Shown: positions 28,861-39,837 of the stretch, one piece after another
Layout: every line of letters starts with the position of its first letter
Numbering within the stretch: the first letter of the stretch is position 1
Source: Streptococcus varani
GTDB lineage: Bacteria; Bacillota; Bacilli; Lactobacillales; Streptococcaceae
Assembly: GCF_001375655.1 (NCBI RefSeq)
Contig: NZ_CTEN01000001.1
Coordinates: 248,001-312,000 of the forward strand
Length of the DNA: 64,000 nt
Direction: 5' to 3'
The notes under the pieces: generated by a model
Database searches by the model: none
What the model was told of the DNA's origin: nothing
What the model saw: only the letters and a program-made list of their open reading frames with translations
Translations under genes and position numbers: made by a program

Positions 28861-29130
28861 AATAAAGGTGGCTTTGACCTCAGATGTGTCAAAGCACCAT
28901 TCTACGCAACTCCACGCAAACCTGCCGTTCACCACACCATGGGAGGTCTCAAGATTGATACCCATACCCATGTTATCAATGAAGCTGGACAGATTATCCC
29001 TGGACTCTATGCAGCAGGTGAAGTAGCAGGTGGTCTCCACGCCGGTAACCGTCTGGGAGGAAATTCTCTGACAGATATCTTTACATTCGGTCGTATTGCG
29101 GTAGAAACAGCCATCCTAGAACACTTTTAA
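28861..29130 (+). pseudogene. Flavocytochrome c-type reductase, C-terminal part of the interrupted gene
   Basis: Eighty-nine codons in the frame that continues the N-terminal part. They carry [18 protein letters not shown], the substrate-side active-site region of fumarate/urocanate reductases, and [20 protein letters not shown], the FAD-contacting C-terminal motif. No start codon with a ribosome binding site is apparent, so this piece is unlikely to be translated on its own. A strong terminator follows. Confidence 0.85.
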
Positions 29131-29150
29131 TTGCTCTTATAAGACAAGAT

Positions 29151-29178
29151 AAAAAGCTTGAGTTTCCTCAAGCTTTTT
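29151..29178. terminator. Bidirectional terminator
   Basis: AAAAAGCTTGAG (29151-29162), loop TTTC, CTCAAGCTTTTT (29167-29178): perfect 12-bp stem between convergent flavocytochrome and LysM genes. Confidence 0.85.
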
Positions 29179-29183
29179 ATGGT

Positions 29184-29846
29184 TTAGTACCAACCTTTAG
29201 CATTTGAATGAGCTAAAGCACCTAACCATGAACCATAACGACCGATGACATAAGCATCAGCAACACGTTCTTGGTTTTCCGGAGATAAATCTCCATTTAA
29301 GTAGGCAAGCATCAACTGATAACGACCATAATACTGACCATTTTGAGCTGTGTAAGAACCACCAGATTCACGACGGGCAATTTCTTCTTTGGCTGCCGCT
29401 TCCTCAGCGCTAAGGCTTGAAACGTAGTTTCCACTAGTTGCAACTGGTGCCTGAACCGGAGCTGGTATTTGTGCCGGAGTTTGAACAGGAGTTTGAGCAG
29501 CCGGTACCTCTGGCGTCTGAACAACTTGAACAGCTGGTTCTACTTGAACAGCTTCTTCTACCTTTGGCACTGGAGCTGGTGTGACTGTATTTACTACTTG
29601 TTCAGTAGCAGCAGACATAACCTGGTTGGTTTTCAAAACCTGGCCAATCATAATCAAGTTCTTATTTTCAATATCGTTTAGTTGAGCAAGTTCATCAGCC
29701 GTTGTTTGAAAAACGGATGCGATGTTCGATAGAGTATCTCCAGCTTTCACTGTGTAAGTTTCAGCTTGGATGCTGCCAGTAGTAAGGAAAATACTTCCAA
29801 GTAACAAAAAACTAGCAAGAAAATGTTTGATTTTTGAGAATGTCAT
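29184..29846 (-). CDS. Secreted LysM protein with C-terminal transglycosylase-like domain
   Basis: A 220-aa exported protein. The signal peptide (about residues 1-28) ends at IQA before ETYTV. One LysM peptidoglycan-binding domain follows (about 29-73, ETYTVKAGDTLSNIASVF). Then comes a Pro/Gln/Val-rich wall-spanning linker (about 85-135), then a short lysozyme-like C-terminal domain with EIARRESGGSY and GRYGSWLGALAHSNAKGWY, as in aggregation-promoting-factor-like proteins. The ESGG Glu is the probable catalytic residue. It likely remodels peptidoglycan. Pneumococcal LysM proteins of this kind are controlled by WalRK; TGTAA-type repeats upstream hint at that but do not fit the spacing well. 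Confidence 0.88.
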   Translation of the reverse strand: MTFSKIKHFLASFLLLGSIFLTTGSIQAETYTVKAGDTLSNIASVFQTTADELAQLNDIENKNLIMIGQVLKTNQVMSAATEQVVNTVTPAPVPKVEEAVQVEPAVQVVQTPEVPAAQTPVQTPAQIPAPVQAPVATSGNYVSSLSAEEAAAKEEIARRESGGSYTAQNGQYYGRYQLMLAYLNGDLSPENQERVADAYVIGRYGSWLGALAHSNAKGWY

Positions 29847-29875
29847 AAAATAGATCCTTTCATTCCATAGCTACC

Positions 29876-29881
29876 ATTATA
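29876..29881 (-). promoter_or_regulatory. -10 element of the LysM gene
   Basis: TATAAT on the minus strand, 30 bases before the start codon. The -35 is poor, suggesting an activator. Upstream, TGTAAC and TGTAAT are separated by 3 bases, short of the 5-base WalR spacing. Confidence 0.5.
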
Positions 29882-29971
29882 CCCTACTTGTATTACTCTT
29901 TCTTTTAAAAATGATTACAATTGTTACAAATTCGTTGAAAATCAGCAAAAAAAGTGCTATTTTTGCACTTT

Positions 29972-30784
29972 TTATCTATATATTGTGGTTTTTAAAAAGA
30001 AGAGCACAAGACCTAGTAGTATCATGGTTAAAATAGCTAAGCTATCAATGACCTTCCAGTCCAAAACACGATACTTACTTCTACCATCGCCTCCCTGGTA
30101 ACCGCGTGCCTCCATAGCCGTTGCTAAGGCATCTGCACGCTTAAAACTAGAAGCAAAGAGAGGAATCAAAATCGGAATGACAGCTTTTACTTTTTGAACA
30201 ATATTGCCCTCTCCAAAATCTACACCACGCGCTCGTTGAGCATTCATAATTCGGGTTGTGTCATCCATAAGAGTCGGTACAAAACGCAGACTCATGGATA
30301 GCATGAGACCAATTTCATGAACCGGAACTTTCAATCGAGCTAGTGGAGCTAGGCCAGCTTCAACACCATCCGCTAAACTAAGTGGCGTAGTCGTCAGAGT
30401 TAAAAGCGTCGAAAAGATAATAATCAAAACAAAACGAATAAAGATAATTCCCGCTTGTTGAAGTCCTTCCATGGTCATCTTAATGAACCAAAATTGGAAT
30501 AAAATAGTTGGACCACCCATAAAGAAAACTTGGAATAGGGTTGTAAAAAGGATTATGCCAATCATGGGTTTAATTCCATTAATAAAAAACGAAAATTTAA
30601 TCCCAGATAAAAATACCAAAAGCAATACAAAAGTAAAGATGATAGCATTAGTGATGAGGTTATTAGCCCAAAAGATAATAAAAAGAAAGAGTATCATAGC
30701 CAAAAGCTTACTTCTAGGATCTAATCTATGAATGATAGAATCTCCTGGAATATAGCGGCCTAAAATCAGTCTATCCATGTCCAA
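29972..30784 (-). CDS. ecfT: ECF transporter transmembrane subunit EcfT
   Basis: A 270-aa T-component with about five to six membrane helices, the DPRSKL coupling region near the N-terminus and the two Ala-Arg-Gly motifs (MNAQRARG near 185 and [11 protein letters not shown] near 232) that bind the two ATPases. With EcfA1 and EcfA2 it energises several vitamin-specific S-components encoded elsewhere. Its start overlaps ecfA2 by 14 bases. The start may be the first Met or the one two codons later. Confidence 0.94.
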   Translation of the reverse strand: MDMDRLILGRYIPGDSIIHRLDPRSKLLAMILFLFIIFWANNLITNAIIFTFVLLLVFLSGIKFSFFINGIKPMIGIILFTTLFQVFFMGGPTILFQFWFIKMTMEGLQQAGIIFIRFVLIIIFSTLLTLTTTPLSLADGVEAGLAPLARLKVPVHEIGLMLSMSLRFVPTLMDDTTRIMNAQRARGVDFGEGNIVQKVKAVIPILIPLFASSFKRADALATAMEARGYQGGDGRSKYRVLDWKVIDSLAILTMILLGLVLFFLKTTIYR

Positions 30785-31613
30785 TCACCTCCGTAAATTC
30801 TTCTAGGGTGATAGGTAGATTTTCAAAAACAAAGCCTCTACGTTCCAAAGCAGCTGCAAATTTAGTAATTTTAGGGACTCCTAATTGAATTGACTCCATA
30901 AAGTCAACATTTTGAAAAACAAGGGAAGGCTGCCCAGATAGGACGACCTTGCCCTTCTCCAAAACATAAACAAAATCAGCAAAATCAGCAACGTCATCCA
31001 TGAGATGAGTCACCAACACAATGGTCAAACCATTTTCATGCAATTGTTTAAACATGGCCATCAGTTCTTTACGACCAGCAGGATCCAATCCAGCAGTTGG
31101 CTCATCCAAAACTAAGATATGCGGTTCCATAGCCAGAATTCCAGCAATGGCTACCCGACGCATTTGCCCACCAGACAACTCAAATGGACTCCGCTCAAAA
31201 AGCTCCTCGTCAATACCAACCAAAGCCAGTTTCTCCCGAGCTGTCGCCTCTGCATTCTCCTTTGATACACCGAAATTCTGCGGACCAAAAGCAACATCTT
31301 TAAGAACCGTTTCGTCAAAGACCTGACTCTCAGGAAACTGAAAGACCAAGCCAACCTTCTTGCGAACTTGCTTGATATCCTTATTAACAGATGTTGGAGT
31401 AATGAGTGTCTCATCAATCAAAACACTGCCGGAAGTTGGAATATTGAGGCCATTAAGCAATTGCAAGATAGTCGATTTACCTGAGCCTGTATGCCCAATC
31501 AAGGCCGTATAGGAACCCTCTTCTATTTCCAAATCTACACCAAAAAGAGCACGCCCCTCAAAAGGCGTGTTGGCTTGATAGGTATAACTTACTTGTTGGA
31601 GAGTAATGCCCAT
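30771..31613 (-). CDS. ecfA2: ECF transporter ATPase EcfA2
   Basis: A 280-aa ATPase. It has Walker [10 protein letters not shown], the Q-loop [12 protein letters not shown] typical of ECF ATPases, signature LSGGQMRR, Walker [12 protein letters not shown] and the switch His in TVLVTH-like LVTHLMDD. The C-terminal extension typical of energy-coupling ATPases is present. It pairs with EcfA1 to drive EcfT. The gene overlaps ecfA1 by 25 bases and ecfT by 14, showing strong translational coupling. Confidence 0.95.
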   Translation of the reverse strand: MGITLQQVSYTYQANTPFEGRALFGVDLEIEEGSYTALIGHTGSGKSTILQLLNGLNIPTSGSVLIDETLITPTSVNKDIKQVRKKVGLVFQFPESQVFDETVLKDVAFGPQNFGVSKENAEATAREKLALVGIDEELFERSPFELSGGQMRRVAIAGILAMEPHILVLDEPTAGLDPAGRKELMAMFKQLHENGLTIVLVTHLMDDVADFADFVYVLEKGKVVLSGQPSLVFQNVDFMESIQLGVPKITKFAAALERRGFVFENLPITLEEFTEVIGHG

Positions 31614-32425
31614 AATGATTCTTCTAATTCCTCTTCTGTAAAGTAACGATCTGGCAAATCCAGACCATTCTGACGCAGTTGATCCACCAATTCGGCAGTA
31701 AAAGGTCGATCCAAATCCAAATCCAACAAATCTTTTCGTATAAAAAGTTGATGGGGCTGGCTAATTGATTCTACTTGACCATCTCGCATAACGATGACTC
31801 GGTCACTAAGTGCTACCTCATCCAAATCATGGGTGATAGAGATAACAGTCATATTGTAACGGTCTTTGATTTCCTTGACTGTCTGAATCAAATCTAGGCG
31901 GCCTTCAGGATCCAACATGCTAGTGGCTTCATCTAAAATGATGATATTTGGACGTAAGGCAACAACTCCAGCAATCGCTACGCGCTGTTTCTGACCACCT
32001 GATAGTCTGGCAGGTTCTCTTTTTTTAAAGTCAGACATACCCACCAAATCCAAAGCCTGGCTGACCCTTTCTTGCATTTCTTCCAAAGGGAGACCTTGGT
32101 TTTCAAGTCCAAAAGCCACATCATCTTCAACGGTAGCACCCACAAATTGGTTATCTGGATTTTGGAAAACCATGCCAATTTGACGACGTTTTTCCCAGAC
32201 ATTGTCAACAGTCAGTTTGTCTCCACAGATAACAATATCACCTGATTCAGCTTCTAACAAACCATCAATCAAGCGAACAGTAGTTGATTTTCCTGAACCA
32301 TTGTGACCAATGATGGACAACCATTCCCCTTGTTTCACGTGAAACGAAACACCGTTGAGAGTGTATTTTTCATCACTTTGGTCATACTTATATTTTAAAT
32401 TTTTTACTTCAATAATATTATTCAT
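31589..32425 (-). CDS. ecfA1: ECF transporter ATPase EcfA1
   Basis: A 278-aa ATPase. It has Walker [10 protein letters not shown] (about residues 40-48), the ECF-type Q-loop [20 protein letters not shown], signature [13 protein letters not shown] and Walker [12 protein letters not shown]. It forms the heterodimer with EcfA2 that powers EcfT and vitamin S-components. It starts directly at the pgsA stop. A 16-bp parS-like palindrome lies inside its coding sequence (32331-32346, encoding SFHVKQ), a case of a chromosome-segregation site in a gene. Confidence 0.95.
   Translation of the reverse strand: MNNIIEVKNLKYKYDQSDEKYTLNGVSFHVKQGEWLSIIGHNGSGKSTTVRLIDGLLEAESGDIVICGDKLTVDNVWEKRRQIGMVFQNPDNQFVGATVEDDVAFGLENQGLPLEEMQERVSQALDLVGMSDFKKREPARLSGGQKQRVAIAGVVALRPNIIILDEATSMLDPEGRLDLIQTVKEIKDRYNMTVISITHDLDEVALSDRVIVMRDGQVESISQPHQLFIRKDLLDLDLDRPFTAELVDQLRQNGLDLPDRYFTEEELEESLWALLSNK
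32331..32346. promoter_or_regulatory. parS site inside ecfA1
   Basis: TGTTTCACGTGAAACG matches the ParB-binding consensus TGTTTCACGTGAAACA at 15 of 16 bases. ParB is encoded 17 kb away (49517-50287). Confidence 0.85.
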
Positions 32426-32965
32426 TTACTTAAAGGTATCTTTGAATAGGAAAGATGCACCCTTGAAATAATCATATCCCGAGTACAGGGTAAAGAAGAG
32501 TGCAATATAAAGCGTGATTTGACCAAGCAAATTCCAGTGCATTAACAAGAAAATGATAGCAAACATTTGAGAGAAGGTCTTGATCTTTCCTGGCATAGCA
32601 GCAGCCAAGACTGTTCCACCATTTTCAACCAATAGCAAACGAAGTCCGGTTACTGCCAACTCACGACAGATAATAAGAGCAACCACCCAAGCAGGAGCCA
32701 TCCGCAATTCCACTAGCATGATAAAGGCGGTCATAACCAATATTTTATCCGCCATGGGATCAGCAAATTTCCCAAAGTTTGTCACAACCTTCCATTTGCG
32801 GGCTAAATAGCCATCTAAATAATCTGTAAAGCTAGCAAAGGCAAAAAGAATAGCTGACAAGATATGACTAATTGGATTTTGCCAAAGGGTCAGCAATAAG
32901 ATAAAGACTGGGATAACCAAGATACGTCCTACTGTTAAGGCATTGGGGATATTTTCTTTTTTCAT
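32426..32965 (-). CDS. pgsA: CDP-diacylglycerol-glycerol-3-phosphate phosphatidyltransferase
   Basis: A 179-aa membrane enzyme making phosphatidylglycerophosphate, the precursor of phosphatidylglycerol and cardiolipin. The CDP-alcohol phosphotransferase motif D-x2-DG-x2-AR-x8-G-x3-D-x3-D is fully present, from TDYLDGYLARKW to FADPMADK (about residues 43-70). Several hydrophobic helices follow. It lies between rodZ (9 bases upstream) and ecfA1 (directly adjoining), probably one transcript. Confidence 0.95.
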   Translation of the reverse strand: MKKENIPNALTVGRILVIPVFILLLTLWQNPISHILSAILFAFASFTDYLDGYLARKWKVVTNFGKFADPMADKILVMTAFIMLVELRMAPAWVVALIICRELAVTGLRLLLVENGGTVLAAAMPGKIKTFSQMFAIIFLLMHWNLLGQITLYIALFFTLYSGYDYFKGASFLFKDTFK

Positions 32966-32974
32966 AAGTTTCCT

Positions 32975-33814
32975 TTATTCGATAATCAGGTGAATGTAAG
33001 CAGTTTGTTCTGTCAATTTTGATGTATCCAATCTTTGACCAGCAATCATCACTTCTACTCCTTGCACAACCCCTAAAGTCAGAGTCGGACTGGTCACACC
33101 CTCCGGTAAAGTAATCTTGACATGTGGATTATCAGGGGATAGGACAAGGCCGTTTGCAATATCTGTATCTGTCAAACTGATCCAGCTAGTTACTGTTGAT
33201 ACCTTAAGTTCAACTTCCACAGGTTTTTTAGCATGGGCAACCGTCACAGTTAGATTGGAAGCATCACCTGACACATTTAATTTGGTGACAGCTTCCTCTT
33301 CTTCTGTCGTTGGAGTTGGAGCAGAACTATCAACTGCCTCTGTCGTTGCTTGACTTTCACTTGTCTGCGATACAACTGAATAAGAGGTTGATGGTGGGGT
33401 AATAGCTTGGTTTTGAATCCGCTGAGAAACAATATAGGCAATAAAAATCAAAATAAAAATAGCAGCAAGTAAGAGATAAATCAAGGGCAAATAAGACTTG
33501 ATTGACTTTTTCTTCTTATTATTCCGACGACTTTCAATTCCTGAACCTAGTTCCTCACCTGCATCATAATAGGCAATCAAGCTATTGGAATCAAAAGCAT
33601 CTAAAATGACCGCTGCATCTAAATCTAAAACTTCAGCATAACGTTGCAAAAATGTTCTCGTGTAGTCTCTATCGGGAATCATCTCAAAATCATTGTATTC
33701 TAAAGCCTGCACCAATCTTGCTTGAATCTTAGTCATGCGTTGGATATCTGCAAAAGTCCAACCACGACTTTCACGTGCATCTCTTAGAACCTCTCCAATA
33801 CTTTTTTGCCTCAT
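32975..33814 (-). CDS. rodZ: RodZ-like membrane protein with N-terminal helix-turn-helix
   Basis: A 279-aa protein: an N-terminal HTH domain (MRQKSIGEVLRDARESRGW through about residue 75), a basic juxtamembrane stretch (RRNNKKKKSIK), one membrane helix (about 107-129), a Ser/Thr-rich linker and a C-terminal DUF4115 beta domain. It is the streptococcal RodZ type, part of the peripheral wall elongation machinery. A longer frame starts at 33844, but GAGAGG precedes the ATG at 33814. The order ymfF-ymfH-rodZ-pgsA is conserved in Firmicutes. Confidence 0.9.
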   Translation of the reverse strand: MRQKSIGEVLRDARESRGWTFADIQRMTKIQARLVQALEYNDFEMIPDRDYTRTFLQRYAEVLDLDAAVILDAFDSNSLIAYYDAGEELGSGIESRRNNKKKKSIKSYLPLIYLLLAAIFILIFIAYIVSQRIQNQAITPPSTSYSVVSQTSESQATTEAVDSSAPTPTTEEEEAVTKLNVSGDASNLTVTVAHAKKPVEVELKVSTVTSWISLTDTDIANGLVLSPDNPHVKITLPEGVTSPTLTLGVVQGVEVMIAGQRLDTSKLTEQTAYIHLIIE

Positions 33815-33892
33815 TGTTGCCTCTCTCTTACATTTAATATTCAATACAGTATTGTAACAAAAAAATAGGGATTTTTCGATGATAAGTAGCCA

Positions 33893-35185
33893 TTATTTTG
33901 GGAAAATAATAAAATCTGTCATATCACAGTTTGAAATAAAAGTACGGCCTGCATTGATAACATCCTCTAAAGTGATTTTCTGCAATATTTCTGGTAGATC
34001 AAAAATCGTCTCTGTCTCCGAAAAATACTGCATAAAATGACTAGCTGTATACTCCAAAGAATTGAGACTGTGGATAAAATCTCCATAACTTTCTTTTTTA
34101 ACCAGTTCCAAATGACTTTCAGATAAATCCTCATCTCTTTCAAATTTCGTAAGTGCCTTACGTAAATGCTTAGATAAGGCAATCGGTTCCTTGCTATCCA
34201 AAGTCATGACAAAAAATTGGTAATCAGACTGAATTTCTAAATGAAAAGAAAAGGAGCTATCAATTTTTCCATTCTCATAGAGTGACTGATGACGTTTTGA
34301 GGTCCAACCAAAGAGCATAGCGAAAAGAAGAGATAAAGAAAGTCGGTAACGGTAGATAGATTCTTCTGCAAGTTCCTGATTCCCACGAACACCAATAGCC
34401 AATTTTGGACAGGCCACTTCCATCTGAATACTTCTTTTCTCCAAAACTCGTTGATGGATTATTTTTTTTCGTTCAACACTGCTGGACTGATCCATTTGAG
34501 ACTGTTGATAGTCTTGAATTACTCTCCAAGTCTCAGCTAAAGGAAAGTTCCCAACTAGAAATAAGGTCATATTTTTCGTCTGGTAAAATGCTTTAAAATT
34601 CTCTTGGAGTAACTGGGCTGTAATATGCCCGATCGATTCTACACTCCCAGCAATATCATCCTCAAGGGGACTTCCTGGATAAAGACTGGCCAATACTTCA
34701 GTATAGAGTCTAGCATCCGGTTCATCAAGATACATCTCAATTTCCTGAGCAATAATCTCTTTTTCTTTCTCAACAGATTCCTCTGTAAAAGCAGCCTCTC
34801 GAACAAAAGATTGTAAAAGAGTTAAAGCTGGTAAGACAGCTTCAGAAGTGGACATCAAGTAACTAGTTTGAGAAAAGCTAGTAAAGGCGTTGGCATTGGC
34901 CCCAAGTTTTGCAAATTCCTGCAAAATATCTTTGCCTTCCCCTGTTTCAAAAAGCTTGTGTTCTAAGAAATGAGCAATACCTGCTGGATAAGTAACAAAA
35001 TTCCCTTGACTTTCAGTCTTAAAGATTGTATTAAGTGAACCAAATTCAACCGTTAGCATCCCATAGGTTTCGTGGTAATCTTGTTTGGGAAGTAAATACA
35101 CTGTCAAGCCATTGGTTAATCTTCCCTTATACAGTGGTTCTTGTAAATAGGAGTACTTCTTTTCCTCTAATCCTTCGAGCTTCAT
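33893..35185 (-). CDS. ymfH: M16-family zinc peptidase-like protein (YmfH type)
   Basis: A 430-aa M16 protein. The inverted zinc motif HFLEHKLFE (HxxEH, about residues 72-76) and the distal Glu in IIAQEIEMYLDEP are intact, so this subunit may be catalytic. The rest is the typical two-half M16 fold with the C-terminal LLFGW/Tyr-rich region. It overlaps the paralogous upstream gene by 4 bases; such pairs work as heterodimers with one active and one inactive partner. Substrate unknown; the location next to rodZ is conserved. Confidence 0.88.
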   Translation of the reverse strand: MKLEGLEEKKYSYLQEPLYKGRLTNGLTVYLLPKQDYHETYGMLTVEFGSLNTIFKTESQGNFVTYPAGIAHFLEHKLFETGEGKDILQEFAKLGANANAFTSFSQTSYLMSTSEAVLPALTLLQSFVREAAFTEESVEKEKEIIAQEIEMYLDEPDARLYTEVLASLYPGSPLEDDIAGSVESIGHITAQLLQENFKAFYQTKNMTLFLVGNFPLAETWRVIQDYQQSQMDQSSSVERKKIIHQRVLEKRSIQMEVACPKLAIGVRGNQELAEESIYRYRLSLSLLFAMLFGWTSKRHQSLYENGKIDSSFSFHLEIQSDYQFFVMTLDSKEPIALSKHLRKALTKFERDEDLSESHLELVKKESYGDFIHSLNSLEYTASHFMQYFSETETIFDLPEILQKITLEDVINAGRTFISNCDMTDFIIFPK

Positions 35186-36432
35186 CCTGTTCCTTCCATA
35201 AAATAAATTGCCTGTAATTTCATCAATTTAGCAACAGACATGACCTCTTCTCTTGACACTAACTTTACAGATTTTATCCACTTGTCATAAGAAAGATCAT
35301 CTTCCCCATAAATAGAATGATTATAGGTTTGCTCTATCAGAGTAGACATTCTATCCTGAGCAAGGGTCGCTGCATTCATTAACATTTTTTTACTGAGTTC
35401 TAAATCTTCATCTGTAAAGTAGCCACTTCTCATATCAGACCACTGTTGTCGAATTAATTGCAGGGTTTTCAAGCGTTGGTTCTTATCAATACCCGCATAA
35501 ATCCTCAACATTCCCGAAAAAATATGGATCGAACTCCCAATAGTATAGGCTAGACCTTCTTTTTCTCGTAGGTTAACAAAGAGTTTAGAATGGGCAGAAC
35601 TGCCAAAAAGACTATTGAAAACAAGTAAGGCTGGGTAATTTACATCATTGTAAAGAACTTGTAAATGGTAGGCCATTTCTAACACAGACTGTTTAGCTTC
35701 TTTTCGCTCTACTTTTTCTTTGGTGATAATAGAAAAATCTTGCTGATACTCTAAGACAAGTTTTGGATTGCGAAAAGTTAGAGGACAAACTTTAAAAAAA
35801 TCGACAACCATATTCTGGTCTACTTGACCTGCTACAAAAATATCAATCTTGTCTAGACTCAACATGTCTTTATAAGCCTTGTAGACCGTACTTGCTGTTT
35901 CTTTTTCAACTAACTCTTTCGTAGCAACTCGAGGAATTTTCATATTTGAATCTTGATAAAATAGGCTATTCAACTCTTTATCAGCATGATAAAAATTGTC
36001 TTCAATTTCAGATTCCAAGTAAGAAATAAGATTCTTTTTTTCAATGTCAAAAACATGTTGGTCAAAAGCATTTTTCTGAGCCAAAGGCTTGAACAAAATT
36101 GCCTTCAGAAAAGTTAAGATTTTCTCTGTCAGCGAATCTTCGTCTAGCAAATGTTCTTCTCGAATGAAAGAAATAGTCAAATCAATAAAGTGAACCTGAC
36201 CTCTACGAGAAATACTGGATGAAAACCTTGCACCATAAAGTTCAGCTAAACGACGACGAAAAGCTAGACTCGTAGGATAGTCAGCATTGGCTATTTCTAA
36301 AATATTAGCAACCAACACTCGTCCAGCAACCGTATCTTTCTTCATAGGAGCAGCAAATCGGATTTTAATAGAATTTGTAGTAAATTTCTCTGTTGGAATA
36401 AAATGAAGATGAACACCTTCTTGTAACTTCAT
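35182..36432 (-). CDS. ymfF: M16-family protein lacking the zinc motif (YmfF type)
   Basis: A 416-aa M16 fold protein. Where an active member has HxxEH, this one reads RVLVANILEIANADYPTS, so it has no zinc ligands and is probably the non-catalytic partner of the downstream YmfH-type protein. The conserved GSSIHIFSGMLRIYAGI segment and the C-terminal half fit the family. The downstream gene overlaps by 4 bases. It is divergent from yaaA-recF, with a 74-bp shared upstream region. Confidence 0.88.
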   Translation of the reverse strand: MKLQEGVHLHFIPTEKFTTNSIKIRFAAPMKKDTVAGRVLVANILEIANADYPTSLAFRRRLAELYGARFSSSISRRGQVHFIDLTISFIREEHLLDEDSLTEKILTFLKAILFKPLAQKNAFDQHVFDIEKKNLISYLESEIEDNFYHADKELNSLFYQDSNMKIPRVATKELVEKETASTVYKAYKDMLSLDKIDIFVAGQVDQNMVVDFFKVCPLTFRNPKLVLEYQQDFSIITKEKVERKEAKQSVLEMAYHLQVLYNDVNYPALLVFNSLFGSSAHSKLFVNLREKEGLAYTIGSSIHIFSGMLRIYAGIDKNQRLKTLQLIRQQWSDMRSGYFTDEDLELSKKMLMNAATLAQDRMSTLIEQTYNHSIYGEDDLSYDKWIKSVKLVSREEVMSVAKLMKLQAIYFMEGTG

Positions 36433-36506
36433 GATTAACCTCGTTCAAACATTGTAATCTCCATTATACCATTTTATGTTATAATTATCTGGAAACGAGG
36501 TAAATT

Positions 36507-36896
36507 ATGGACTACAAACTATTTGATGAATTCATCACCCTACAATCTTTGTTAAAAACAACCGGTATTCTTCCATCTGGTGGTGCTATCAAGGGATTTT
36601 TATCGGACAATCTACTGCTCTTTAATGGAGAAAAAGAAGAACGACGTGGTAAAAAAATTCGTATTGGAGATACTGTAGAATTGCCAAATCAAGGTCTGGT
36701 GATTAACGTCCTTGCTCCTAGTCCCCAAGAAATCAAGCAACACCAAGAGGATCTTGCTGAGAAAGAACGGGTGACGAAAATGGTGAAAGAAATGAACAAA
36801 AAAAACAAGCAAGAAAAGAGTATAGCTGTAGGCAAGACCAAAAAACAAAAGAAAGACACTCCTGCTAGAGGGCCTGTCCGTTTCCCAGGTACCTAA
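36507..36896 (+). CDS. yaaA: S4-domain protein YaaA
   Basis: A 129-aa protein. An S4-type RNA-binding domain occupies residues 1-70 ([18 protein letters not shown], then FLFNG-like [17 protein letters not shown], then GDTVEL). A Lys/Gln-rich basic tail follows (about 85-125). This gene next to recF is conserved near the origin in Firmicutes; a role in ribosome or RNA metabolism is likely from the domain. GAGGTAAATT precedes the start. recF begins one base after its stop. Confidence 0.88.
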   Translation: MDYKLFDEFITLQSLLKTTGILPSGGAIKGFLSDNLLLFNGEKEERRGKKIRIGDTVELPNQGLVINVLAPSPQEIKQHQEDLAEKERVTKMVKEMNKKNKQEKSIAVGKTKKQKKDTPARGPVRFPGT

Positions 36897-36897
36897 T

Positions 36898-38001
36898 ATG
36901 TGGCTTGAATCCCTCCAAATCAATCATTTTCGCAACTACAAACAAGCAGATTTGACATTTCATAAAGGGTTGAATGTTTTTCTAGGACAAAATGCCCAAG
37001 GAAAAACCAACATGCTTGAGAGTATCTACTTTCTTGCTTTGACAAGAAGTCATCGAACAAGAACAGATAAAGATCTCTTGCAATTTCAAGAAAAGAATTT
37101 AAATATTAGCGGTCTTCTCCATCGTAGCACTGGTAAACTGCCACTTGACATTGAGTTGACAGATAGTGGACGCATTACAAAAATTAACCATCTGAAACAA
37201 TCCCGTTTATCTGACTACATTGGACATATAAATGTTATTCTCTTTGCTCCAGAAGATTTACAACTTGTAAAGGGTGGACCTGCTCTTCGTAGGAAGTTTA
37301 TAGATGTTGAACTTGGGCAAATTAAACCTATCTATCTTTCTGACTTATCCCATTACAACCACATCCTCAAACAAAGAAATGCTTATCTGAAGAATAGTGA
37401 ACGAGTAGATATCACCTACCTGTCTGTCCTTGACCAACAATTAGCTGACTATGGAAGTAAGGTTATTCAGCATCGGATAGACTTTCTAAAGAAGTTAGAA
37501 GTTTTTGCTAAGGAAAAACATTTGGATATTTCTCATCAAAAAGAAGAATTAGCCTTCACCTATGATTCCACCATTAAGTTTACAGAAGATGTGACATTAG
37601 TTGACAGTTTTTTGACAGAGTTGGAAAAATGCCGTAAACGCGACCTCTTCAAAAAAAATACAGGTGTGGGTCCTCATAGAGATGATATCTCTTTCTTTAT
37701 CAATGGAATGAATGCCCACTATGGTAGCCAAGGCCAACATCGTAGCCTCGTCCTATCGCTCAAATTAGCTGAAATTGAACTGATGAAAGAAGTCACCCGT
37801 GAATACCCTATCCTTTTATTGGATGATGTCATGAGTGAACTGGACAACGACCGCCAAATGAAACTACTTGAAACCATTTCTGAGAAAATACAGACCTTTA
37901 TCACGACTACTTCTCTAGAACATCTCCACACCTTACCAGAAGAGTTAAAAATCTTTCATGTTTCAAATGGACGTATCTGTGAGCAATTTAACACTGATTG
38001 A
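36898..38001 (+). CDS. recF: DNA replication and repair protein RecF
   Basis: A 367-aa SMC-like ATPase. It has Walker [10 protein letters not shown] (about residues 30-38), the signature region [17 protein letters not shown] (about 280) and Walker [13 protein letters not shown] (about 302-313). RecF with RecO and RecR loads RecA on gapped DNA. The start follows the yaaA stop by one base. It is followed by a complex inverted-repeat element and the convergent guaB. Full length. Confidence 0.95.
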   Translation: MWLESLQINHFRNYKQADLTFHKGLNVFLGQNAQGKTNMLESIYFLALTRSHRTRTDKDLLQFQEKNLNISGLLHRSTGKLPLDIELTDSGRITKINHLKQSRLSDYIGHINVILFAPEDLQLVKGGPALRRKFIDVELGQIKPIYLSDLSHYNHILKQRNAYLKNSERVDITYLSVLDQQLADYGSKVIQHRIDFLKKLEVFAKEKHLDISHQKEELAFTYDSTIKFTEDVTLVDSFLTELEKCRKRDLFKKNTGVGPHRDDISFFINGMNAHYGSQGQHRSLVLSLKLAEIELMKEVTREYPILLLDDVMSELDNDRQMKLLETISEKIQTFITTTSLEHLHTLPEELKIFHVSNGRICEQFNTD

Positions 38002-38034
38002 TAATTTTGTAAACCAACTGTAAAGATAGTTTTT

Positions 38035-38172
38035 TAAAAGAAGCTGGGCTAAAAAGGCTAAAAAATAGAAAATGGCTTAGAATAACGTCGTCAGAAACGT
38101 TAATTCTAAGCCATTTTTGGTTATTATAATTTTAATAGAAAGTCTAAATTTTGAGTTTTTTCCCAGCCTCTT

Positions 38173-38175
<3 letters not shown>
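38035..38175. repeat. 141-bp nested inverted-repeat element between recF and guaB
   Basis: Outer arms TAAAAGAAGCTGGG (38035-38048) and CCCAGCCTCTTTTA (38162-38175) match at 13 of 14. Inner arms 38071-38088 and 38097-38115 (AATGGCTTAGAA and so on) are 18-19 bases and near perfect. The right outer arm overlaps the guaB stop. It may serve as a bidirectional terminator or be a miniature mobile element. Confidence 0.7.
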
Positions 38176-39657
<1,482 letters not shown>

Positions 39658-39689
39658 TCATCCTCTTTTCTATATAATAGTGATAATCT

Positions 39690-39717
39690 ATCATAACATT
39701 TTCACATCATTTGTCAA
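39690..39717 (-). promoter_or_regulatory. guaB promoter
   Basis: Minus strand TTGACA (39717-39712), 16-bp spacer, TATGAT (39695-39690). A perfect palindrome GAACCGGTTC lies just upstream at 39741-39750. Confidence 0.65.
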
Positions 39718-39837
39718 CCGAAATGACAGATAAACCGAACGAACCGGTTCTGAATAGCATTTGCACTCACATTCTATTTATAAACACGATTGTTTCTACA
39801 GAAGAACATCTTTTATATTTGTTTTTGGATTCCTATC

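Noticed and set aside
25248..28879. GGCTTTGACC direct repeat at both sides of the phage fragment (25248-25257 and 28870-28879), possible recombination site
   Set aside because: Both copies lie in host codons for GFD motifs that flank the site in the rejoined protein, so the repeat is native and not a target duplication.
28819..29040. Minus-strand ORF across the right phage junction
   Set aside because: It runs antisense through host codons and conflicts with the clear Dit frame; a shadow frame.
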